From contig CAUHML010000107.1 of assembly GCA_959606905.1 (NCBI GenBank), forward strand, positions 1 through 11,141: a stretch of 11,141 bases of DNA. Reading direction: 5' to 3'. The translations under genes were made by a program, and so were the position numbers. The notes below the pieces were generated by a model that saw only the letters and a list, made by a program, of their open reading frames with translations, ran no database searches and had not been told where the DNA came from. This DNA is from an uncultured Bacteroides sp. (GTDB taxonomy: Bacteria > Bacteroidota > Bacteroidia > Bacteroidales > Bacteroidaceae). Positions 6,337 through 11,141 of the stretch are shown here, one piece after another (the stretch's first letter is position 1; the number at the start of each line of letters is the position of its first letter).

Positions 6337-6433
6337 TAAGATAGAAACCAAAGTGTTAATTAGAACGTATTAGTAAAAAAGGTAAAAAGATATTCTGATC
6401 TCTCATTCATAAAACTCTTGTAACATTATGCTT

Positions 6434-6468
6434 TCATTCCGGGCTGTGAAGTACCGGAATGATTTTTT
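6434..6468 (+). terminator. Strong intrinsic terminator
   Basis: TCATTCCGG (6434-6442) pairs perfectly with CCGGAATGA (6454-6462) around an 11-nt loop and is followed by T6 (6463-6468). No plus-strand protein gene precedes it, so it implies an unannotated transcript or a lost gene. The symmetrical stem may also stop leftward transcription from the membrane-protein gene, though the T-run there is missing. Confidence 0.8.
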
Positions 6469-6598
6469 CAATATCCCTGCTTCAAACTTGTACAACGCTT
6501 CAAATATCATTCGTGCCTTTCTTTTCAAGAGCAACCACTTTATTATAAGAATAGTGCCATACCTGACAGCACAATTGTTAAAATCGCATTTTTCATAA

Positions 6599-7279
6599 TT
6601 ATTTATTTTTCTGTTGTCTCTTATTTGTCACTCCTTCAGTATAGCCTCCGGTGCATCTTCTTTTAATGAAAGCACGTTCCCGCCATACAGTTTTGAAATT
6701 AAAAAAAGAAAGTACACTGTAATACAGAAATCCGAGACATATTGGTACATAAGGTTTTTCAACAAACAATCCTCCGGCACGTACTTCACGGGTATAGGAT
6801 GCCGATTCGGAAAAAGCGGCTCCTAAGCTGAAAGAAGGAATGACAGATTCTGCACATACCACTGATACCGTCAACACAAAATAAACGGCCAAGGCAATCA
6901 TCGACTGTCTGACTACCCGCTGCTTGACCGATTTACTGACATTGAAAAAAGCGAAACGCATTCTGTTGAGCACAGTTGCAAGGTAAAGAATAATGATTGT
7001 ATAATCCCCCTCCCGCATTGAATGCCCAAATGCAAATGCAAAAAGCCCATACAACGGAATAAACAGCCGTATTGAAGCCTTGAGCGGCATAGCTGCCATA
7101 AAAAGTCCCGAATGCACCATAACAAATTCAAATGCCATCAGGATTGCCAGCGAATATACCTTATAGGCATCATCCGGTCCGGCAAACAACCATAAATATA
7201 GGTATTGGCAGGCAATCAAGGCTGTCTGTGCCACTTCTACATATTCACAAGGTCTGTCTATACGTTCTATGATATTCAT
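6599..7279 (-). CDS. Multi-pass membrane protein of unknown function
   Basis: I do not recognise this 226-residue protein with certainty. Six hydrophobic segments can be drawn at about 15-33, 42-62, 69-86, 92-112, 125-143 and 176-194, followed by a basic, polar tail (200-226) probably in the cytoplasm. The most distinctive motif is EFVMVHSGLFM (51-61), with Glu51 and His56 inside the second segment; this recalls DUF6498-type proteins, but the match is weak. A basic patch (SKSVKQRVVRQ, 115-125) lies between segments 4 and 5. It begins at ATG 7279 with an exact -7 box 35 bp upstream and seems to be a single-gene transcript. No partner gene lies next to it. Confidence 0.75.
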   Translation of the reverse strand: MNIIERIDRPCEYVEVAQTALIACQYLYLWLFAGPDDAYKVYSLAILMAFEFVMVHSGLFMAAMPLKASIRLFIPLYGLFAFAFGHSMREGDYTIIILYLATVLNRMRFAFFNVSKSVKQRVVRQSMIALAVYFVLTVSVVCAESVIPSFSLGAAFSESASYTREVRAGGLFVEKPYVPICLGFLYYSVLSFFNFKTVWRERAFIKRRCTGGYTEGVTNKRQQKNK

Positions 7280-7313
7280 AATTCAGCCCTCATTTTACTT
7301 ATTTTTCTCAAAG

Positions 7314-7321
7314 CAAATCTA
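7314..7321 (-). promoter_or_regulatory. -7 box of the membrane-protein gene
   Basis: TAGATTTG on the minus strand matches TAnnTTTG, predicting a leader of about 30 nt. A clear -33 element is not visible. Confidence 0.55.
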
Positions 7322-7395
7322 TTGAATTCTTTCTTATAGAGTCATACTTTTTCACTAATTTCTTTTTCACTTCTTATCTGCTCTTTCCCTATAAT

Positions 7396-7433
7396 CATCC
7401 GGAACAAAGACAAACCTATTTCTCTACCGGATG
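7396..7433. repeat. 7-bp inverted repeat with a long loop
   Basis: CATCCGG (7396-7402) and CCGGATG (7427-7433) are separated by 24 nt, in the gap between the divergent membrane-protein gene and the YdeI-like fragment. No T-run follows closely on either strand. It may be an operator or a weak terminator. Confidence 0.35.
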
Positions 7434-7505
7434 TAATTCAATTTTAAATATAATACAAAGTTTTAAACTATAAGCACTTGCTTTAAATTATTTCAAGAAA
7501 AAAGC

Positions 7506-7751
7506 ATGAAAAGCATCTGTATGATGCTCTGCTTACTATATCATGAGGTTGAAAAGAACCGGATAACGGAAGAATTACTTTTGTGTATGCAACATGAAGA
7601 GGGCGCACAGGAAAAGATTGAAGCATATAATAACGTTCAGAAAAAGGCGCTCGTTGATTGGGTTAATTCTGCAAAAACAGAACAAACTAAAGCAGACCGT
7701 ATTACCAAAATCATTATCATGGCGATGAATGGAGTTATCGGATATATTTGA
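7506..7751 (+). pseudogene. C-terminal fragment of a YdeI/OmdA-like protein
   Basis: The 81-residue frame matches the C-terminal half of the YdeI or OmpD-associated (OmdA) family. ITEELLLCMQHEEGAQEKI (20-38) is followed by VQKKALVDWVNSAKTEQTKA (44-63) and DRITKI, equivalent to the family pattern of a W(I/V)xSAK segment then ETRxxRI. Family members are usually well over 100 residues with a further N-terminal domain; here that part is absent and the first 18 residues are unlike it, so this looks like a truncated survivor. Its last 17 bp overlap the 3' end of the converging acetyltransferase gene. No good promoter is visible. It could still be expressed as a short protein, but I favour a remnant. 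The family has been linked to bacteriocin protection, which cannot be assumed here. Confidence 0.55.
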
Positions 7752-8298
7752 TAACCTTAGCCGGCACTCCCCCTACGATTGCATCCGCCGGAACATCTTT
7801 TGTCACCACCGCCCCGGCTGCCACCACCGCATTATCACCAATCGTCACGCCTTGCAGAATGGTGGAATTTGAGCCTACCCACACATTCCTGCCAAGTATA
7901 ATAGGTGCAGGATAAGTCGTATGGCGGTCTTCGGGAGCAAGTCCGTGGTTGAGGGTTGCAAAAACGACGTTATGCCCTATCTGGCAACCGTCTCCCAATG
8001 TAACCCCGCCGTGATCCTGAAAATGGCAGCAGGCATTGATAAATACGTCATTACCGATTTCAATATTCTTTCCGAAATCCGTATAAAACGGCGGAAACAC
8101 CCGCAGTGAGGGTGGAACGGGCTTTCCAAAGAGTTCGGAGAGCAATGCTCTCACCTCATCCGGAGCATGGAAAGATGCATTCAGTTTGAATGTGATGCGT
8201 CTTGCCTCATTGCTCATTTCATCCATAAAACGATGTATATCTTCCGTGTCAAGGGCTTTTCGTGTCTTTACATATTCTAAAAAATTATCAAGTGTCAT
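7735..8298 (-). CDS. Hexapeptide-repeat sugar O-acetyltransferase
   Basis: An acetyl-CoA-dependent O-acetyltransferase of the maltose/galactoside acetyltransferase (Maa/LacA, NodL) type, expected to be a cytoplasmic trimer. At 187 residues it is full length. An N-terminal helical part (1-60) contains the [10 protein letters not shown] (31-40) stretch typical of Maa-like enzymes. A left-handed beta-helix follows from about 75 to 165, with hexapeptides such as [10 protein letters not shown] and [16 protein letters not shown] (117-120) carries the expected catalytic His118. The later turns [20 protein letters not shown] and the C-terminal [10 protein letters not shown], which contributes to the acetyl-CoA site, are canonical. 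The acceptor is unknown. It is divergent from the AraC pair and has its own -7 box 28 bp upstream, so AraC control is plausible. Confidence 0.92.
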   Translation of the reverse strand: MTLDNFLEYVKTRKALDTEDIHRFMDEMSNEARRITFKLNASFHAPDEVRALLSELFGKPVPPSLRVFPPFYTDFGKNIEIGNDVFINACCHFQDHGGVTLGDGCQIGHNVVFATLNHGLAPEDRHTTYPAPIILGRNVWVGSNSTILQGVTIGDNAVVAAGAVVTKDVPADAIVGGVPAKVIKYIR

Positions 8299-8326
8299 GG
8301 TTCTGAATATTACATAGATTACACTG

Positions 8327-8334
8327 CAAATGTA
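8327..8334 (-). promoter_or_regulatory. -7 box of the acetyltransferase gene
   Basis: TACATTTG on the minus strand matches TAnnTTTG and predicts a leader of about 22 nt before the ATG at 8298. The upstream DNA shows no clear TTTG -33 element. Confidence 0.6.
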
Positions 8335-8432
8335 AACGAATGGCAGCAGCGCTCGTGTGAATGAATTACGGACATTTGTAACCTATTTACTGTTTCTGTG
8401 CGGAGAGGTGTACTACCTATGCTTTTATTCTC

Positions 8433-8440
8433 TACATTTG
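8433..8440 (+). promoter_or_regulatory. -7 box deciding the start of the first AraC gene
   Basis: TACATTTG matches TAnnTTTG and lies 24 bp before ATG 8465. The open frame begins further upstream (ATG 8357), but that start would place this promoter inside the gene and add 36 residues absent from the paralogue. The box therefore supports the start at 8465. Confidence 0.6.
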
Positions 8441-8464
8441 CGTAGAACTAAAGAACAATACCTT

Positions 8465-9364
8465 ATGAAAGAAGTTATTAAACTGGACACGGTAGACCAA
8501 TACAACCGACTCTTCGGACTCGAAACACTACACCCGCTGGTAAGTGTGGTAAACCTGTCGGAAGCCACCAGATTTCCAACGCATTTCACGATGAACTACG
8601 GGGTGTATGCCCTTTTCCTGAAAAACGTCAAATGCGGAGACATCCGTTATGGCCGGCAGATTTACGATTATCAGGAAGGAACGGTCACCAGCTTTGCCCC
8701 GGGACAGGTGGTTGAGGTGGACATGCCGCAAGGAGTACGACCGAACGCCCACGGCCTGCTGTTTCACCCCGACTTGATTAAAGGAACTTCTTTAGGACAA
8801 GACATCAAACATTATTCATTCTTTTCGTACGCCTCGGCCGAAGCCCTGCACCTATCCGAAGAAGAAAAAAGCATATTCACAGATTGTCTGGAGAAAATAA
8901 GAATGGAACTCCAACATCCGATCGACAAGCACAGCAAACGTCTGATTTCACGGAACATCGAACTGCTGCTGGATTACTGCATGCGCTTCTACGAAAGACA
9001 ATTCATTACCCGTTCGGAAAGCAACAAAAGCGTACTGGTAAAATTCGAAGCCTTGCTCGACGATTATTTCCAAAGCGACAAACCGCAAACAGACGGACTG
9101 CCTTCCGTAAAATACTTCGCCGACAAAGTGTTCCTGTCACCCAACTACTTCGGTGACCTGATAAAGAAAGAAACCGGAAAAAGCGCACAGGAATACATCC
9201 AGACCAGAATGATTGACATAGCCAAAGAGATGATTGCAGGAACGGAAAAAACGGTCAGCCAGATTGCCTATGAACTGGGATTCCAATATTCGCAGCATTT
9301 CAATCGCATCTTCAAGAAGAATACGGGATACACACCCGGAGAATACAGAAAGCTGCAAATATAA
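8465..9364 (+). CDS. AraC-family regulator, first of a tandem pair
   Basis: A 299-residue transcriptional regulator starting MKEVIKLDTVDQYNRLFGLE. The start is fixed by alignment with the next gene (both share TLHPLVSVV near residue 22) and by the -7 box. Residues 1-150 form a cupin-like sensor without the histidine pair of the regulator at 2521. Residues 160-200 (HSKRLISRNIELLLDYCMRF) are a helical linker shared with the paralogue. The AraC/XylS DNA-binding domain lies at about 214-299: first helix-turn-helix near VKYFADKVFLSPNYFGDLI, second near VSQIAYELGFQYSQHFNRI, ending GYTPGEYRK. The second copy follows after 23 bp in the same direction. The target may be the divergent acetyltransferase; the ligand is unknown. 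Confidence 0.9.
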   Translation: MKEVIKLDTVDQYNRLFGLETLHPLVSVVNLSEATRFPTHFTMNYGVYALFLKNVKCGDIRYGRQIYDYQEGTVTSFAPGQVVEVDMPQGVRPNAHGLLFHPDLIKGTSLGQDIKHYSFFSYASAEALHLSEEEKSIFTDCLEKIRMELQHPIDKHSKRLISRNIELLLDYCMRFYERQFITRSESNKSVLVKFEALLDDYFQSDKPQTDGLPSVKYFADKVFLSPNYFGDLIKKETGKSAQEYIQTRMIDIAKEMIAGTEKTVSQIAYELGFQYSQHFNRIFKKNTGYTPGEYRKLQI

Positions 9365-9387
9365 AGGATACCGATAAGATTATCCTT
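9364..9387 (+). promoter_or_regulatory. Hairpin abutting the second AraC start codon
   Basis: AAGGATA (9364-9370) pairs with TATCCTT (9381-9387) around a 10-nt loop; the right arm ends directly before ATG 9388. It fills the gap between the two AraC genes and could hide the start of the second, reducing its translation relative to the first. The stem is short and AT-rich. Confidence 0.4.
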
Positions 9388-10284
9388 ATGAAAAAAGAAA
9401 TACTGAATATAGAGACCGTACATCAGTGTAACTGTTGTATGGGCTGCAAGACGCTGCATCCGCTGGTAAGTGTCGTTGACCTATCCGAAGCCAATCTGGA
9501 GCAGCGTACCATCCGATGTGATTTCTATACGATTATCCTGATAGAAGGGGAAGCCGGAAAACTTATGTACGGACGCAAATACTACGACTATTCCAACGCC
9601 ACACTGATATTCCGTACGCCGGGCGAGTCCATTAAGCTGGGTATAGACAATATGCTTGCCCCCAAAGGGCGAATGCTGGCTTTTCATCCGGATTTAATGG
9701 CGCACACTGCATTGGAGAACCACATCGGAGACTATTCCTTCTTTTTCTACAAACCGAACGAGTCGCTGCATCTTTCATCGCGCGAAAAGATGAAAATCAC
9801 AGAGTGCATCCGCAATATCGAAGAAGAACTTCGGCATGCCATAGACCGCCATAGCAAAACTTTGATATCGCGCCATATCGAGCTATTGCTGGATTATTGT
9901 GCGCGTTTCAACGAACGCCAGTTCATTACCCGTTGCGAAGCCAATAAAATAATTCTGCACAAAATCCATTCACTTCTGAGTGGATACATCTTGTCCGGCA
10001 GACTGGAAGGCGGTGCGATGCCCACAGAAGAATATTGTGCAGACGCTCTTCACTTGTCACCTTGCTATTTCCGCGACCTGCTCAAGTTCGAGACCGGAAA
10101 AAGCATGCACGAATACTTTCAACTGATGCGGCTGGACATGGCTAAGAAGATGTTGCGGAACAAAAATTATACGGTCGGCATGACAGCCAGGAAGCTGGGA
10201 TATGCAAACTCACAGCACTTCACCTGCCTGTTCAAGAAGATAACGGGAATGACACCGACGGAATATAAATATGCCCAGAATTAA
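9388..10284 (+). CDS. AraC-family regulator, second of a tandem pair, Cys-rich N-terminus
   Basis: A 298-residue paralogue of the preceding gene, alignable along its whole length (shared TLHPLVSVV, HPDL, YSFF, LISRxIELLLDYCxRF, ERQFITR, and FKKxTGxTPxEY). The AraC/XylS domain is at about 213-298, with helix-turn-helix one near YCADALHLSPCYFRDLLKF and two near VGMTARKLGYANSQHFTCLF. The difference that stands out is HQCNCCMGCK at 12-21: Cys14, Cys16, Cys17 and Cys20, next to His12, replace Tyr, Arg, Leu and Leu of the sister protein. This could bind a metal or sense redox state, which would suit the ferritin-like gene downstream, but that is inference. It probably shares the promoter at 8433, with a hairpin at its start. 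Confidence 0.9.
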   Translation: MKKEILNIETVHQCNCCMGCKTLHPLVSVVDLSEANLEQRTIRCDFYTIILIEGEAGKLMYGRKYYDYSNATLIFRTPGESIKLGIDNMLAPKGRMLAFHPDLMAHTALENHIGDYSFFFYKPNESLHLSSREKMKITECIRNIEEELRHAIDRHSKTLISRHIELLLDYCARFNERQFITRCEANKIILHKIHSLLSGYILSGRLEGGAMPTEEYCADALHLSPCYFRDLLKFETGKSMHEYFQLMRLDMAKKMLRNKNYTVGMTARKLGYANSQHFTCLFKKITGMTPTEYKYAQN

Positions 10285-10363
10285 AAAGGATTGTCTTGCC
10301 GGCATTGGCACAAAACAAACGCCACAAACGGTTAAATCGCACGAATATACTGCAAACATTCCC

Positions 10364-10381
10364 GAATATTTTAAAATACTC
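10364..10381. promoter_or_regulatory. 18-bp palindrome upstream of the ferritin-like gene
   Basis: A perfect TATTTTAAAATA core (10367-10378) extends to GAA/CTC-type flanks with one mismatch. It lies about 60 bp before ATG 10439, inside the 154-bp gap after the AraC pair, and could be an operator. AT-rich palindromes arise easily by chance. No exact TAnnTTTG box is visible in this gap; TACCGATT near 10397 is a poor match. Confidence 0.3.
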
Positions 10382-10438
10382 CAAACCAAGTGCCTTTACC
10401 GATTGTTGTCCCCCACATAACTCTAAAACTTAACTGAT

Positions 10439-11014
10439 ATGATTAATTATGTGGATAAAATGGCGGATGCCCTGGTGGATGTGCTAAAGTATTCGAACCA
10501 GGATGTGGAATGGGTGGAGCCCGATGACATGAAACCCAATGACGGCGTACAGCCCGAATGGTTCTATCCTGCCATAGAAAATGCGGAGTATTCCGAAATT
10601 ACCGCTATCCTGCAATATACCCAGCAGGAAGCCGTCTTTGAAGATGAAATCGGCGAACTGATGCTGGGCATCGCCTTGGTGGAAATGAAGCATTACGCAC
10701 ACATACGGGACGCCATCGTAGCACTGGGCGGTACACTTCCCAAACCGTATGACAGCAAGAACGTCAATATAGGCGAAACACCCGTCGAAGCGCTCACCCT
10801 CGCCGCGCATTCGGAAGTGGCCACTATCGGGTTCTACAAGTCGGTGAAGGAACGAATTACCGCAAGTACACCAACCGCAGACATTGCCCGCAAGCTGCTG
10901 ACAAAACTGATTGCGGACGAAAGCCTTCACCTCAAACTGCTTACCCGGCAACTGAAGGTCATGGCAGGTGACGACAAGAAGTATGACGAACTCATGAAGA
11001 AGATACTGGACTGA
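10439..11014 (+). CDS. Ferritin-like diiron-carboxylate protein
   Basis: A cytoplasmic four-helix-bundle protein of the ferritin-like superfamily (rubrerythrin/bacterioferritin side) with a probable diiron site, 191 residues, complete. The ligand pattern occurs twice: Glu53 in YSEITAI, then Glu82-x-x-His85 in VEMKHYAHI; and Glu125 in HSEVATIGFY, then Glu161-x-x-His164 in DESLHLKLL. The spacings of 29 and 36 residues suit consecutive helices. There is no C-terminal rubredoxin Cys4 domain, so it is not a classical rubrerythrin. The first 45 residues (with EWVEPDDMKPNDGVQPEWFY) are outside the bundle. Likely roles are iron handling or peroxide/oxygen protection. It lies 154 bp after the tandem AraC genes in the same direction and may be their target or an independent transcript. 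Confidence 0.82.
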   Translation: MINYVDKMADALVDVLKYSNQDVEWVEPDDMKPNDGVQPEWFYPAIENAEYSEITAILQYTQQEAVFEDEIGELMLGIALVEMKHYAHIRDAIVALGGTLPKPYDSKNVNIGETPVEALTLAAHSEVATIGFYKSVKERITASTPTADIARKLLTKLIADESLHLKLLTRQLKVMAGDDKKYDELMKKILD

Positions 11015-11045
11015 CAAAGTATTACCGTTTTTCTCAATAATTCAT

Positions 11046-11053
11046 TACCTTTG
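11046..11053 (+). promoter_or_regulatory. -7 box of the terminal partial gene
   Basis: TACCTTTG matches TAnnTTTG and lies 41 bp before ATG 11095, in the gap after the ferritin-like gene. It marks a new transcription unit rather than read-through. Confidence 0.6.
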
Positions 11054-11094
11054 CAGCAAAATTACAAATAAACGAATCAAAACAATAGGGAACA

Positions 11095-11141
11095 ATGAGT
11101 GTACACGATTTATGCTGCATCGGTTATATTACACAAGACAA
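11095..11141 (+). CDS. Partial N-terminus, probable PfkB-family carbohydrate kinase
   Basis: Fifteen codons are visible, MSVHDLCCIGYITQD, running off the right edge. The pattern of a short polar start, a hydrophobic strand ending in CCIG, then (Y/H)IT.D is the usual first strand of Bacteroidetes PfkB-type sugar or nucleoside kinases. The frame, the -7 box upstream and a purine-rich GGGAACA before the ATG support a real start. The identification rests on very few residues and the substrate cannot be judged. Confidence 0.5.
   Translation, partial: MSVHDLCCIGYITQD

Larger units (their letters stand above)
5407..6598. other. About 1.2 kb region without a convincing gene
   Basis: No long reading frame with coding character is present. 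The stretch holds, left to right, a -7-like box (5472), a 3' gene remnant with its terminator (5571-5681), a multi-stem segment (5709-5856), a GC-rich hairpin (5954-5983), a 210-bp inverted-repeat element (6097-6306), and a possible short transcript ending at the terminator at 6434-6468. It looks like an accumulation of remnants and structured elements between accessory and chromosomal DNA. Confidence 0.6.

Noticed and set aside
6124..6349. Repeats of AAGATAGAAA as a CRISPR array
   Set aside because: Only two full copies and one partial, irregular spacing, no spacers of constant length and no cas genes.
6428..6598. 56-codon plus-strand open frame starting MLSFRAVKYRNDFF
   Set aside because: It runs through the strong terminator at 6434-6468, has no promoter or ribosome site, and no recognisable domain; probably chance.
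3430..8446. 13-bp direct repeat ACATTTGCGTAGA at 3430-3442 and 8434-8446, as attachment sites of an element carrying the DUF488 pair
   Set aside because: About one such pair is expected by chance in a window this size, the second copy is part of a -7 promoter box, and no integrase gene lies between.
8357..8464. Upstream extension of the first AraC gene to ATG 8357
   Set aside because: The extra 36 residues are missing from the paralogue and cover the likely promoter.
10484..11017. 177-codon minus-strand frame opposite the ferritin-like gene
   Set aside because: It is a shadow of a gene with clear diiron motifs; its own translation has no family character.

Overview
The window reads as Bacteroidales DNA, most likely Bacteroides or a close relative. 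Several genes sit behind the Bacteroides-type -7 box TAnnTTTG (clear examples start at 2433, 2489, 7314, 8327, 8433 and 11046). The gene families fit too: RteC, tandem AraC regulators, and a terminal fragment resembling Bacteroidetes PfkB kinases. The left two thirds are visibly more AT-rich than the right third (from about 7.7 kb), which fits an accessory left part joined to more ordinary chromosome on the right. No element boundary was proven.

Region 1 (1-2400, minus strand) resembles the regulatory end of a CTnDOT-type conjugative transposon. It holds a nitroreductase gene, an EamA/DMT permease, an rteC homologue and, at the left edge, the first 18 codons of a small protein that looks like the DNA-binding excision-operon proteins RteC controls. 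A 26-bp dyad (136-161) lies just upstream of the presumed excision promoter, where an RteC operator is expected. Both rteC and the permease carry a one-base frameshift at a short homopolymer. Region 2 (2521-3396, plus) is an AraC regulator divergent from the nitroreductase-permease pair and probably controls it.

Region 3 (3655-5394, minus) is an intact, very AT-rich two-gene unit. A winged-helix-like/DUF488 fusion lies 3 bp upstream of a 278-residue protein I cannot assign. The leading gene has its promoter box so close to the ATG that the mRNA may be leaderless. This is the best candidate here for an undescribed system.

Region 4 (5407-6598) is about 1.2 kb without a convincing gene but rich in structure: the 3' end of a lost gene followed by a terminator, a multi-stem segment (5709-5856), a hairpin (5954-5983), a 210-bp MITE-like element with about 50-bp imperfect inverted ends (6097-6306), and a possible small RNA ending in a strong terminator (6434-6468).

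Region 5 (6599-11141) holds a membrane protein of unknown function (minus), a truncated YdeI/OmdA-like gene (plus), a hexapeptide O-acetyltransferase (minus), two tandem paralogous AraC regulators (plus; the second has an N-terminal cysteine cluster), a diiron ferritin-like protein (plus) and the first 15 codons of a PfkB-type kinase (plus). The AraC pair may act on the divergent acetyltransferase or on the downstream ferritin-like gene; this is inferred only from position.
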